Source: Ceratotherium simum simum
Taxonomy: Eukaryota; Chordata; Mammalia; Perissodactyla; Rhinocerotidae
DNA length: 64,000 nt
Assembly: GCF_000283155.1 (NCBI RefSeq)
Contig: NW_004454160.1
Span: forward strand, 6,649,809 to 6,713,808
Direction of reading: 5' to 3'
Made by a program: the position numbers and the translations under genes
Notes under the pieces: model-generated
Databases searched by the model: none
What the model was told of the DNA's origin: nothing
Seen by the model: only the letters and a program-made list of their open reading frames with translations
Shown here: positions 20,141-30,574 of the stretch, piece after piece
Position numbering within the stretch: the stretch's first letter is position 1
How the letters are laid out: every line of letters begins with the position of its first letter

Positions 20141-20951
20141 TGTGATGACTAATTTTATGTGTCAACGGGGTACCCAGATATTTTTTTGTGTGTGTGAGGA
20201 AGATCAGCCCTGAGCTAACATCCATGCTAATCCTCCTCTTTTTGCTGAGGAAGACCGGCTCTGAGCTAACATCTATTGCCAATCCTCCTCCTTTTTTTTC
20301 CCCCAAAGCCCCAGTAGATAGTTGTATGTCATAGTTGCACATCCTTCTAGTTGCTGTATGTGGGTCACGGCCTCAGCATGGCTGGAGAAGCTGTGCGTTG
20401 GTGCGCGCCCGGGATCCGAACCCGGGCCGCCAGTAGCGGAGCACGCGCACTTAACTGCTAAGACACGGGGCCGGCCCAGTACCCAGATATTTGGTCTAAC
20501 ATTGTTCTGGGTGTTTCTGTGTGAGTATTTTTAGATTAACATTTGAATTAGTAGAATGAACAGAGCAGATTGTCCTCTCTAGTATGGGTCGGCTTCATCC
20601 AATCAGTTGAAGGACAGAATAGAACAAAAAGGCTGAACTGACACTCTCTTGAGAAAGAGAGAATTCTTCCTGCCTGACTGCCTTCTAACTGGGACATCAG
20701 TGTATTCTTGCCTTTGGACTTGAACTGAAACATCAGCTTTTCCTGGGTCTTGAACCTGTGGCCTTCAGACTGGAACTTACACTATTGGCTCTCCTGGGTC
20801 TCCAACTTGCTGAGTCACCCTGTAGATCTTGGGATTTGCCAGCCTCCACAATCCCATGAGCCAATTCCTTATAATAAATCTCCTTCTATATATACATATG
20901 TACATAGACATCTTAGTGATTCTGTTTCCCTGGAGAACCCTGACTAATATA
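20141..20951 (+). mobile_element. Solo MLT2-type (ERVL) LTR with 5-bp TSD
   Basis: The LTR begins TGTGATGACTAATTTTATGTG and ends GGAGAACCCTGACTAATATA, the hallmark termini of MLT2 LTRs of the ERVL class. The pentamer CTGTC directly precedes it (20136-20140) and directly follows it (20952-20956), which is the 5-bp target duplication expected for ERVL. With an ERE removed it is about 0.5 kb. There is no internal provirus, so it is a solo LTR. A likely polyadenylation signal sits in TTATAATAAATCTCC near 20870. Confidence 0.92.
20184..20478 (-). mobile_element. ERE SINE with doubled tail inside the solo LTR
   Basis: The minus strand begins GGGCCGGCCCCGTGTCTTAG, has the B-box GGTTCGGATCC, TGCAACTATGACATACAAC and two GTTAGCTCAG tail modules. 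The duplication GTACCCAGATATTT is identical at 20170-20183 and 20479-20492 and comes from the LTR itself, proving the ERE is younger than the LTR. Confidence 0.96.
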
Positions 20952-20996
20952 CTGTCCATCATCCAATTCTCCTCTCTGGTTTGGGGAGTTTCCCAG

Positions 20997-21511
20997 TGTA
21001 CTAGTCAGAGTCCTCCAGAGAAACAGAACCAATATCATATATACACAGGAAAAGACTTATTATGAGGAATTGGCTCATGTGATTATAGAGGCTGAGAAGT
21101 CCCGTGATCTGCTGTCTGCAAGCTGGAGACCTAGGAGAGCTGATGGTGTAATTCAGTCTGAATCTGAAGGCCTAAGAACCAGGGCAGCTGATGGTATAGA
21201 TTCCAATCCTGATCTAAAGGCCTGAGTGAGAGCCAAGAGTGCCAAGGGCAGAAGGTTGATGTCCCAGATCAAGCAATCAGGTAGGAAGTGCTGAATTTTT
21301 CCTTCCTCCCCCTTTTTGTTCTATTTAGGCCCTCAGTGGATTAGATGATGCCCACCCACATCGGGGAGGGCAAATCGTTTTACTGAGTCCACTGATTCAA
21401 ATGCTAATTTAATCCAGAAACATTCTCACAGATACACCCAGAAATAATATTTAGCCAAATATATGGGCATCTTGTGATCCAGTTAAGTTGACACATAAAT
21501 TAACCATCATA
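20997..21511 (-). mobile_element. Second solo MLT2-type LTR, inverted, with 5-bp TSD
   Basis: The plus strand opens TGTACTAGTCAGAGTCCTCC with AGAGAAACAGAACC and closes GTTGACACATAAATTAACC followed by ATCATA, the reverse complement of an MLT2 LTR. The pentamer CCCAG flanks both ends (20992-20996 and 21512-21516). It is therefore an independent insertion and not a duplication of its neighbour. No internal region is present. Confidence 0.92.
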
Positions 21512-21516
21512 CCCAG

Positions 21517-21915
21517 TGAGTATCATTTTGGTGGGCAGCAACGCGCCATTTCCTGCTACAGAAAACCGAGAGTCAGGTGGTCCCTCTCCCCGCACCTTGA
21601 CCACAGGGTGCAGGCATGTGACCTGTGCTGGTCCAGTCAGATGCTCCTGCCTGGGACTTTGGATCTGGAGAGGGTGAACTAAAAGGAAGGGACAGTTAGA
21701 GCTCACTTCCAGTAGCAGTAGAGAGTGGGCTGATAAGGAATGGTTGTTTTGGCTCTCTGGACACGCTTAATTTCTTCTCATTTTCCAAGCCTGGTTCTCC
21801 CACCACCAATGGCTTCCAAAAGCCCCCTGTATCTTTCCAGTAAATGTCCTTTCCAATTGAAGATTGAAAGTCGAACTCTGTTACTTGTAACCAAGAACTC
21901 TGACTGGTACAGACG
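21517..21915 (+). mobile_element. Unassigned LTR-like sequence
   Basis: The end TGTTACTTGTAACCAAGAAC followed by TCTGACTGGTACAG resembles the 3' end of mammalian LTRs of the MaLR type or similar. The upstream part GTGCTGGTCCAGTCAGATGC supports a dispersed family, but I cannot name it. Confidence 0.4.
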
Positions 21916-22059
21916 TGACGCCTGTCTTTTAGGCTGGACACTTGGAACCAAGGCAGCTCTTATTCCTGTTTTGTGTTATGTATAAAATTATAGGCAGATG
22001 CCTCTGACTCTAACTGAATGGGTGAGCCATGGGAGGGGAGCTGAAGCCAAAGGTAATAA

Positions 22060-22312
22060 TAAAATCAACAACAGTGACCAACTATTGAGCCTTTCCCATG
22101 TGCAAGGCACTTTGCTATGAGCTTCTCTTACATTATCTCATCTGATTATCACTACAACCATCTGTGGTTGGTACTATTACTATTTCCATTTTGCAAATGA
22201 GGAACCTGAAGCAGAAAGATTAAGGAATTTGCCTGAGTTTATACTGTCCTAAGTGGCAGAGCTGGAATTCAAACTCAGGACTATCTGCGTCTACAGTTTG
22301 TGCCTCCAAAGG
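22060..22312 (-). mobile_element. MIR SINE, nearly full length
   Basis: Reverse-complement MIR: ACTATTGAGCCTTTCCCATG, GTGCAAGGCACTTTGCTATG, ATTTTGCAAATGAGGAACCTG, AAGTGGCAGAGCTGGAATTC and AAACTCAGGACTATCTGCG. Good preservation of the whole core. Confidence 0.9.
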
Positions 22313-22882
22313 TGTAACTAGTGTGGTAGGTGTAGTGAGACTCTGAGTCCCATCTGCAAGGATTGGAGGAGGAGTGTACAGAGGCAGGAGGTAAGGAATC
22401 AGCCAAGAAGGATAAGGGCCAGGCCTGGTGATAAGGGCCATCTAGCAGCCTGCTTTGGTGTTTCTTGGCCACTGTATTTAGGCAACCGAATCCACCCTCA
22501 CTAGTGAAGCAAGAAGGCATTTATTACATGGTATTATTTAGCTTGTAGAATTTCCAGAGGGGCTCAAATCATGCTTGGATGCTACAAACTCATGAATCAT
22601 GCAGCCAGGGGAACTAACCAAGCAGATCTCCAGAGTGTTCTGGAGGACCCGCTGCTGCCATTGTTGGCCATCCAGTGCATATGATGCTTGAGACATACCA
22701 TCATCCCTCTCCTCCAGAAAAGCCAAATCCTTCTGCCACTGCCCTTGCTGGAAGATCTAACCTCCTGGCCACTGACCCATATTGCTCGCCTTCACCTTCC
22801 AAGTCTCATGTGGGTGTCTTGGCTCCATGGACCTAGGTTACATGTGGAACCCCAGCTGCAAAGAATCTGCACAATGTAGTTT

Positions 22883-22993
22883 TCTAACCCCCTGCTGAAG
22901 TGCCTTCCTGAACTCAAGAAGCAGAAAAGCACAATGTAGTTTTTAGCTTTTCTGCCTCTTGAGTTCAGGAAGGCACTTTAGCAGGGGGTTAGA
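22883..22993. repeat. Near-perfect inverted repeat, 48-bp arms, 15-nt loop
   Basis: Arms are 22883-22930 and 22946-22993. The left arm starts TCTAACCCCCTGCTGAAGTG and the right arm ends AAGGCACTTTAGCAGGGGG plus TTAGA. Only two arm positions fail Watson-Crick pairing (one is a G-T/G-U wobble in one strand). A 15-bp direct repeat GCACAATGTAGTTTT occurs immediately before the left arm (22869-22883) and again at the loop (22929-22943). The right arm abuts an L2 fragment. No transposon termini are recognisable. Confidence 0.95.
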
Positions 22994-23262
22994 GTGGTGA
23001 TAATGACCTGATTTCAGCTTAAACATCACTGCCGCAGAGAAGTCTGCTGGATCCACCAGGCCAAGCCAGTTCTCCCCGTCATGTACATTCTTGGAGCCTA
23101 TACTTCTCCCTTGCAGCACTCGGCACAATTATAATGAAAAATTTAATCATTATATTGCTTAATGTCTGTCTCCCTTGTTCAAATGTAAGTTCCACACAGT
23201 GAAGACTTTGTCGGTCTTGCTCACTGCTTTATCCCCAGAACGTGGCAGTTTCCAACAGACAA
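22994..23262 (+). mobile_element. L2 LINE 3'-end fragment
   Basis: CTGATTTCAGCTTAAACATC, TTAATGTCTGTCTCCCTTG, AAATGTAAGTTCCACACAG and GCTCACTGCTTTATCCCCAG follow the sense L2 3' UTR. Confidence 0.82.
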
Positions 23263-23344
23263 TCCAAACACCAAAAGAGGGTGGAAGTCAGGGCAGCTAA
23301 GTCTAAACACCGCCTCAAGGCTTCCCCAGGAGGAGGGAGAAGTG

Positions 23345-23490
23345 TTGTGGCATGAACGTGGACTGCGGAGTGAAACAACCTGAGTTCAGCCCTCATCTGG
23401 GTCTCCATCTCTTCAACTGTTAAATGGGCCTAATAACTCCGTCCTTCTTTACTGTTGTCAGGAGGAAAGGAGAGAATGACTAAAAGTTGG
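23345..23490 (+). mobile_element. MIR SINE fragment
   Basis: TGGCATGAACGTGGACTGCG, ACCTGAGTTCAGCCCTCATC and CTTCAACTGTTAAATGGGCC followed by TAATAACTCC match sense MIR with its tRNA-like 5' part. Confidence 0.75.
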
Positions 23491-23659
23491 ACCTGAACTT
23501 GGACACAAATTTCCCATGGCCATTCGAACTATGGTAGAAGTTGTAATTTCTGCCTCGGCATTCTGAAGCTTATGGGAAGAATAGCCAAAATGTGAGGACT
23601 GAAGTTCTTCCTGAGACCTTGGAACTTAGCTCCCTGTTTCTCTAATAACTTCATTTCTA

Positions 23660-24335
23660 TATTCTGATTGAAAAAAAAGTAAATTGTAGGGAAAAATAGA
23701 AAATATAGATAATTGCAAAGAAGAAAATAAAAAACCACCTGTGATCTTATGATCTACTATCAATATTTTGGCATGAATCATCCCAGCCTTTTCTATATTC
23801 ATATTTATATGTCATAATTTATGCTGCTTGTAACCTACATATTTTCTTTATATTTTATGGACATTTTCATATTTTAAATGTTCATATATAATATGATTTT
23901 TGCCATATTGTCTTTTTAATTTTGATTTGGGACCGTATGCATAGCGCTATAAATTTCCATCTTGGCACTGCTTTAGCTGTATCCCACTAATTTTGATATG
24001 CTGTATTTTAATTTTCATTCAGTTCTATGTATTTTTATTTCTTTTTTGAGATCTTTTAATTTTGCTAAATAGTCATTTTAATTATAAAATTAATTTATTC
24101 TTATGGTAAAACAGGTCAAACAGTATAAGAGTGTTCAGTAAAAAGAAAGTCTTTCTCTCATCCCATCTCCCAGTTCCTTTAGCCACAGTGGACAGTAATT
24201 TTGTGCACCTGACAGAACTCTTCCACTTACACACATGTGTGCTTGTGTGTGTGTGTGTGAGATAACGTGTTTTACGTTTTATCTTTTATTGGAAAAATAG
24301 GAGCATACAACACACATTGTTATGCACCACAGTTA
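23660..24335 (-). mobile_element. L1 LINE fragments: ORF2 piece and 3'-region pieces
   Basis: On the minus strand, 23925-24070 reads as ORF2 sequence with AACATATCAAAATTAGTGGG-type wording (plus strand CCCACTAATTTTGATATGC) next to TTATAGCGC. The flanks at 23660-23920 and 24080-24335 carry antisense L1 3'-region wording such as TGGTAAAACAGGTCAAACAG. The pieces are probably more than one truncated insertion. Confidence 0.7.
24230..24262. repeat. GT microsatellite
   Basis: ACATGTGTGCTTGTGTGTGTG continues as GTGTGTGAG. Alternating purine-pyrimidine, embedded in the antisense L1 3' region where such tracts are common. Confidence 0.85.
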
Positions 24336-24344
24336 TGGTAGATA

Positions 24345-24830
24345 TGTGGTAGACTGAATACAAAATGGTACCAATTAGTCTCCCCTTCTCATATTTCTTG
24401 CAACATGACTTTGAAGCTACTCTCATTGAGAAAGTATTTCTCTACTCCTTAAATTTGGTTTGCTTTGGCCAGTAGAATGTGCTGGAAGTTGTGGTATGCC
24501 AGTTCTCACTCTAAGTCTCAAGAAGCCTCACATGCTTCCATTCTTTCTTTTGGAAATCTACCACTGCAGTGTGAACAAGCCTGGGATAGCCTGTTGGAAG
24601 ATGAAAGTCCACATGGAGTTTCATCGTTCCAGCCAAGCCAATTCTAAATCACCCCACACTGGTTGACCACCAAACATATGAGAAAGCCCACCTGAGATCA
24701 ACAGAACTGATTACCCAACCCACATTTGACTAGAGAGTCAACCAAAGGTCAGCTGAAGAATAAAAAATGTTTATTGGTTTAAGTGACTAAGTTTTGGAGT
24801 AGTTTGTTATACAGCAATAGCTAATAGATA
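24345..24830 (+). mobile_element. MLT1-type MaLR LTR
   Basis: It begins TGTGGTAGACTGAATACAAA, has TTGGCCAGTAGAATGTGCTGG wording (here TTTGGCCAGTAGAATGTGC), and ends AGTGACTAAGTTTTGGAGTAG, TTTGTTATACAGCAATAGC and CTAAT. AGATA lies directly before the start and again at 24826-24830, a plausible 5-bp target duplication. No internal sequence follows. Confidence 0.85.
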
Positions 24831-24854
24831 GAGAGATGTTTTCATATCAGTACA

Positions 24855-24950
24855 TTAAATAAATTAACATGTATAAAGCATTTAGAACAGTGCCTGGACC
24901 ATAGTCAGCTTTCAAAAATGTTGGCTATAGTTATTATTACATACAAATAA
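24855..24950 (+). mobile_element. MIR 3' half
   Basis: AACATGTATAAAGCATTTAG, AACAGTGCCTGGACCATAGTC and ATGTTGGCTATAGTTATTATT are the sense MIR 3' tail. Confidence 0.82.
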
Positions 24951-24954
24951 TGCC

Positions 24955-25525
24955 TGCAAATTCCATTGTATGGTGTACCATTATTTATTCAAGTAGTTTT
25001 CATTTGTTGAACATTTATATTGTTTCCACTTTTTTTCTGCTATAAACCATGCTGCAAGCCAGCCCTGTCAGCTAGTGGTTAAAGTTTGGCATGCTCCACT
25101 TCGGTGTCCTCGGTTTGGTTCCTTGGCATGGAACCACACCGCTTGTCTATCTGTAGCCATGCTGTGGTAGCAGCTCACATAGAAGAACTAGAGGGACTTA
25201 CAACTATGTAAGTACTATGTAAGTACATACAACCATATACTGGGGCTTCGGGGAGGGAAAAAAAAAAGAGGAAGATTGGCAACAGATGTTAGCTCAGGGC
25301 GAATCTTTCCCAGCAAAAAAAAAAAAGAGAGAATGCTGCAATCATCCTTGTATATACATTTTTATCTATTAATGGGAAAAACTTCTTAAAATTTTAATTG
25401 CTAGGTCAAAGTATATGCACATTTTAAGTGATGATGGATAATAAGAATTTACCCTCCAGAGAAGTTACTCAATTTCTCTCCACCAACAGTGTATGAAATG
25501 ACTATTTCTCCTCACCATCACCAGA
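24955..25525 (-). mobile_element. L1 LINE 3'-region fragment split by an ERE
   Basis: The plus strand reads TTCCATTGTATGGTGTACCA, TTTCTGCTATAAACCATGCTG and, after the ERE, TGCTGCAATCATCCTTGTATA and CTCTCCACCAACAGTGTATG, the antisense order of old L1 3' regions. Confidence 0.78.
25057..25332 (+). mobile_element. ERE SINE (ERE2-like type) nested in L1
   Basis: It begins AGCCAGCCCTGTCAGCTAGTG, contains TGGCATGGAACCACACCGC, an internal duplication CTATGTAAGTA CTATGTAAGTA, and the tail module CAACAGATGTTAGCTCAGGG. The flanks share ATGCTGCA (25049-25056 and 25333-25340), a short 8-bp duplication. The split L1 text rejoins exactly across it. Confidence 0.93.
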
Positions 25526-25930
25526 TTTGATATTATTTTAATGACTGCATAATAGTCTGTCATAATATGTGCCATAATTTGTTTAACTAGTGTTCATCGT
25601 TGAACATTTAGATTGTTTCCTTTTTCCCTCTATTATAAACAAGACTGTGATGAACATTCTGGTAGATAAATCTTTTCACACATTCGTGATTATTTCCTAA
25701 GGATAAATTCCTAGAAGTAGAATTTCTGAGTCACAGGATTTACACATTTTAAAGCATTTTGAGTATATAATACCAAATTATTCCTCAGAAAAAGTATACC
25801 AGATTATACTCAAATGCAGCATTTACAAAAAACTTCTTTATGAAAAGTTTCAAAAATATACAAAAGAGTAGAGAATATTACAATGGCTCCCCTGACATAG
25901 CCATCACTCAAATTCAATAATGATCAATTT
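25526..25930 (-). mobile_element. Second L1 LINE 3'-region fragment, same orientation
   Basis: The same antisense L1 interval recurs: GTGCCATAATTTGTTTAAC, TCTATTATAAACAAGACTG and GGATAAATTCCTAGAAGTAG. It repeats the consensus span of the copy just upstream, so two insertions or a duplication are implied. The 25830-25930 part is a less certain extension. Confidence 0.75.
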
Positions 25931-25934
25931 GACT

Positions 25935-26735
25935 AGACTATTTTGAATCAGATCCAAAGGAGATGTTTTCACTGTACTTTCATTTGAGCAATTGAAGATT
26001 CAGAAGACAAATGAAAGACTCTCTTTTCAGAGGAGGTCGGGGGAGGGTGCACAGGGACCTGTGGGAAGCTCTGGTATGTTGTACTTATTCTCTGCCCTGA
26101 TGGAGGCAATAATCCTGGAGGAAAAGGCTAATACAGACCACTTCTGAGGGCTTCCAAAGCTTTTTCTGAGTCTCTGTATTCCCCAGCTGCATGTCATTCT
26201 TCATTTGAATAAAGCAGAGGTAGATAATGCAATCCATCCGTGGCTCACGGAAGAGCAAATATTATGATTTGTGTTTACGATTGCTGCTGAGTAGGAGGCT
26301 TTTCTTTGGCTTCTGCTGAAATTTTCCAGGCTGATTGAATTTTATAATACTAGTTGGTCACATTGCATCAACAATAAGTTGGCACAATCTTGGGACAGCA
26401 ATACAAGCAATTTCCTTTAAGAAGAAAGTACAATAATGGCTCCGTCTCTGCATCGGGAAGCAAATTGCTCTGTTGCTGAGGCGTTGCTCTGAGGGGAAAG
26501 AAGAGGTAACTTGAAGACGTAAGTCAGTTATTGCAGATAAAGAACAGGATGAGACCCGTCTTATAGAGCAGAATAGTAAGTGCATGGAAGATGAATACTC
26601 AAAGTTGATTTCAAAATGTCAGATTCAACGCATCCTTAAGAGTTGACTGCAGTTGTACCCAAGATACTGTATGAGCTCCAGAGGTCGCCCAGCCTTGCTT
26701 TAAATCATCCACATGATGACGCTTGTGTCATCAGA
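25935..26735. other. Unique sequence, possible conserved non-coding element
   Basis: No repeat recognised. The part at 26220-26400 has the mixed, microsatellite-free texture of many conserved non-coding elements, for example AGCAAATATTATGATTTGTG and AATTTTCCAGGCTGATTGAA. This is only a suggestion. Confidence 0.3.
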
Positions 26736-26739
26736 GTGC

Positions 26740-26838
26740 AAAGGAAAGGCCACAGGCTTTGAGGCAAACCAGACTGGGTTTGGATACCAACTCCATCATC
26801 TAATTGCTGATCAACCTTGGACAAATTACTTGTTCATT
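26740..26838 (+). mobile_element. MIR SINE 5' half
   Basis: AGGCCACAGGCTTTGAGGCA, ACCAGACTGGGTTTGGATAC and CCTTGGACAAATTACTTG match the tRNA-like 5' half and start of the MIR core. Confidence 0.82.
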
Positions 26839-26841
26839 TCT

Positions 26842-27830
26842 TCATTCTTTCACTCAACAAAAATGTTTTGAGCCCCTGCTGTGTGCCAGGTGTTGTGACT
26901 GGCACTCAGGACTCCATGGTGAGCAAGACAACTGTTTCTGTCCCTCAGGAGTTTATAGTCTAGTGGGGGACAATGCCATGCTGTGACAAGAGGAAGAACA
27001 GAGTGACGAGGGAGCACATAGGAAAGAGGTCAGAGGTCTTCCTAGAGAAAGTGGCATCTCAGCTGGAATCAGGGACCCACTGGGAGTCAGCCAACTGATG
27101 AGGGGGGAGGGTGAATAGGGGATCAACGTTTGTGGGTAAGAGGATTCCAGACAGAAGGAACAGCTTCCAAAGGTTTGGAGAAAAAAATAAGCACACTCTG
27201 GGAATTAAAGTCGTCAAGTGTAGCTGGAGTGCGGCGTGCCAGGACTGGAGTGGCAGGGTGACACTGAAGAGGGAGCAGGAGCCAGATCTTGAACGGACAC
27301 CCAAGGCAGATTCAGGACAATTTGGGAAACTAGAATTTCAAGCTAGGGACAGGATCAGGTGGCTGAGAATGATCTCTGGCTGCAGTGCAGAGTGGATTAG
27401 AAGGAGTGATCCATTAGGAAGTGGTGATGGTAGTGAGGTGGTCTGAACCAGTGCAGTGGCAGGGGGATGGCAAGCCGTGGATGATGCCAAGAGCTATTTC
27501 ACTGGATTTGGTGGTTGTGGGATGTGGTAGGTAAAGGGAAGAGGGACCCAGGGGTGATTCCTTGGCTTCTACCTTGGCGTCTGGTGGGTGGTGGTGCCAT
27601 TCATAGAGATAGGGATTGTTACAGGGGTTGGCGCAGGGGAAGATGGGGAGTTTGTGCTGAGTTTGAGGCTAAAGAGTTTCCAGGGCAATTGTGTAAATGC
27701 ACTGGGGACTCGGAAGGATGATGGAACTTGATTGTGAGTCGCCAACACACAGAGGGTCATTGAAGCCACGTGAGCAGAGGTGAACTCCAGGAAGAGCACT
27801 CAGTCAGAGAAGAAAAAATATCCTCCTCGA
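26842..27830 (-). mobile_element. Long degraded L2 LINE
   Basis: It opens on the plus strand with ATTCTTTCACTCAACAAAAATG, GCCCCTGCTGTGTGCCAGGTG and GGTGAGCAAGACAACTG, the L2 3' tip in reverse complement. It continues through AGGTCTTCCTAGAGAAAGTGG, GATTCCAGACAGAAGGAACAG and TGAGAATGATCTCTGGCTGC. The 111-codon frame at 27111-27446 lies in this non-coding strand and is not a gene. Confidence 0.85.
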
Positions 27831-27839
27831 TGAAATGGC

Positions 27840-30195
27840 TAAGGTCAGAGATGTAAGGAATAAGCAGGCTATCATATGTAAGGTGCCTAGGAAGGTGTCT
27901 GGTACAAGGTAGGGTGGCAGTTGATGGCAGGGCCCTTCTCTGTAGCACCCTGTGCTGTGAGGGGGCAGCCTTGTCCCACACCAGTGTTACTTCACACTCT
28001 TACCTCATCTCACTCTTCTTGACTGCCTCTCTCTGATTTAATACCAGCTATGAAAGTCCAAGCCTGCCCTCCCTCCCCATGTCCCAGAAAATGAAAATGG
28101 GCTGTTTAATACGTAAGCCCTGACCTAAATCCCATAGCATTCAGACTTTTCCCAACCAAGCAGGATTGGAGTCAGAGGCTGTGGCTGCCTGCCACTCCAG
28201 GGATGAATCTTAAAGCCATGACTTGCTTCATGATACATAGGAGAGAAATCTGGTTAGGAAACTCCAGAAAATCATTTCTCGGCCATCTGTCTTCCCCTGA
28301 ATGGCAGCCAGAGATTGCTCACCAAGTCGTGTTCGGCAGCTCGGCAGCTCAGTTGGAAACGAACCGGAGCCAAGGTGCCAGGGTGCTTGCGTTCTGGGTT
28401 TGGTGATGGCAGCCGGCTGGCAGGCTACTCCTGGGGTCAGCAGGACCAGATTATCTGAGGACAGGAAAATCAGTTCCTTAAGCCTTCTCAGATAGTTCAT
28501 TATTGAAATTCACTCTCCATCCCATGGAATGTAGCTGTTCTGCATTGACAGTCAAGCCCTGACTCCAGGAAATGGCATACTCCCCACTAGTGCTATCTTT
28601 TCAACTTAGTACTAGTTTGAGGGGAAACGTGACCTGAATAGACTCTTCCCCAAGGCTGGAGGAGCCTAGCAGAGATTCTTCTATGCCCAGTCACCCTGAG
28701 GGCCTCAGAGCAGGAGTTAACTACTCTTCCTTGGGATCTATTGAAAGCAAGCTGACTCAATGGAATGCCTGAATCAATGAACTATGCTTTCAAGCAAGTA
28801 AAAAAAGGAAAGAAAAGAGCAAACAGGTGGTGCTCTCCAGCAGAGGAAAATGTTTGTATTTATTAGAAGGAACCTTTCTGACTTCCTCCTCACCACTCTC
28901 CTCTCCCTACCATCCAGGCTGCAGCATTGCTGACTCTATTCTTGGCGTAGTCAGTGCCTTCAATTTAGAACAACATGGAGAAGGCAGGCATCCTTGGTTT
29001 ATCTAACTGGATCATTTTTCATTCTGTGTGTTGAGGGGCAATTTTGGCTGAGCTAGAACCCAGTTATTGCAAGTGTTATGATCCCCCTCCATCTATTTGT
29101 ATCCGTTCAGATGCATGGGGCTTATATTTTGTAGTTGGAGGAGGAAGAAAGCAGGGGTTTCATGGATCTGTCTTTCACCTGCCTCCTTGGCCTAAGTTTG
29201 ATCTCTAGAGGGAGAAAGATCTGAAACTGACGTAATTATTTTCGTGGAAGACTCTGAGATTCTGGGTACCAGCTGGGATGCTTAGGACCCAAGTGACAAA
29301 GTGCAGCCTGGGGGTGGGAAGAGCCCATTCTCCTCCCTCTGCATAGAATTCAGTTCCATGCTGGTGACTGGTGGCCTTGGAAGGCTTCTTCAAGCAGCTT
29401 AATGGGTGGGTGGAAGACAGAGGAAGAGGCTATGCAGGGCAGCCCTGAGTGGTTGCTAGAACTGGAAGCCTGCCTGGTGGCCCAACATGAGGCTCTCCTT
29501 CTGTGGTTCCTGGAATTTGGCAAAGGCCTCTTGAAAGGGGCTAAATTCTGCTTGGGCAAGTGAAGGGCTTATGCAGGATTATTGCCTTTGGGGCATAAAC
29601 ATAAATGTGACCGTGTTTTGTGTTCCTAGACTGGGAGGCTATGGGTCATTTGGGAGAATTTATGTAGGCAGAGTGTTAGCATCACTCTTTCTTGCCACCT
29701 CTCTGGCTCCAGCTGAACTTAGTGATGACTGTCCAGGACCTACTCTGGAAGAGCAGGAGACGTTTCCTCAAATCACTCAAATGAGAGATTTCTTAACCAA
29801 GGAGAGGACCTACAGTCCTGCTGCCTCTATGGGAGGTCTCAGGACGTGGAGAGGAGGCTGAAGCAGAGAGGCTGGTCTGGGGGTGAGATCAGTCTGAGGT
29901 GGAAGGAGAGGAGGAGGGAAGAATGGTCTCAGGTGGTTACTTTCAGCAACAACTATTGCCAAGACAGAATTTCATTTTCTTTACAGCAGAGCAAATTGAC
30001 ACGGACAAATGTCTGAGCTTCCAAGGAGAAATCAGTGAAGCCAGAAAACCTACCTCTAGGAAGTGCTTCTTTTATTTCAGAATTTCAATAGAGTGAGAGT
30101 TAACACAGCAAATTCTAGCTTAGGGACCAAAATATTTTAAGTCAAAAAATGGCCTAAGATCAATAACTCCATGATACGCCAACACCCATTTAATG
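27840..30195. other. Longest unique stretch, about 2.35 kb
   Basis: I recognise no repeat family here apart from a possible MIR/L2 tail near 27880-27915. Base composition is balanced. Open frames on both strands at 28203-28500 overlap and have no domain. GC-rich short direct repeats occur at 28330-28350 (GGCAGCTC twice). Confidence 0.5.
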
Positions 30196-30199
30196 GTAA

Positions 30200-30365
30200 C
30201 TCTCTAAGTATGGTCCAAATGCCAACCTGCATGAGAAGCTCTTGGGGTGTTGGTTAAAAATGCAGATTCCTGGGCCCCATCCAAGCACACTGAATTAGAG
30301 TCCCTTAGGGAAGAACTGGGTATCTGTATTTACAAGTACCCAGATAATTTCTACGCACACTAAAA
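30200..30365 (+). mobile_element. MER5A hAT-Charlie MITE
   Basis: AAGTATGGTCCAAATGCCAAC, a GGTTAAAAATGCAGATTCCTG block, GGGCCCCATCCAAGCACACTG and AATTAGAGTCCCTTAGGG are MER5A landmarks. The ends are decayed. Confidence 0.85.
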
Positions 30366-30387
30366 TTAAAGAAGACTTTTTTTTTTA

Positions 30388-30570
30388 CCTGTATTGTTCA
30401 ATATAATAGCTATTAGCCACTTGTGACCATTTAAATTAATTAAAATTAAATAAAGTTCATTTCCTCAGTCCCACTAGCCATGTTTCAAGCACTCAGTAGC
30501 CCCATGTGGCTTCTGTGTTGGACAGTGTAGAACATTTCCATCATCACAGAAAGTTCTATTGGACAGAGCT
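30388..30570 (+). mobile_element. DNA-transposon fossil, family not named
   Basis: ATTAGCCACTTGTGACCATT, CACTAGCCATGTTTCAAGCAC, TCAGTAGCCCCATGTGGCTTC and TGTTGGACAGTGTAGAAC belong to a common mammalian interspersed family. The ends TTGTTCAATATAATAG and TTCTATTGGACAGAG look like decayed inverted termini. I cannot name the family with certainty. Confidence 0.65.
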
Positions 30571-30574
30571 GGCT

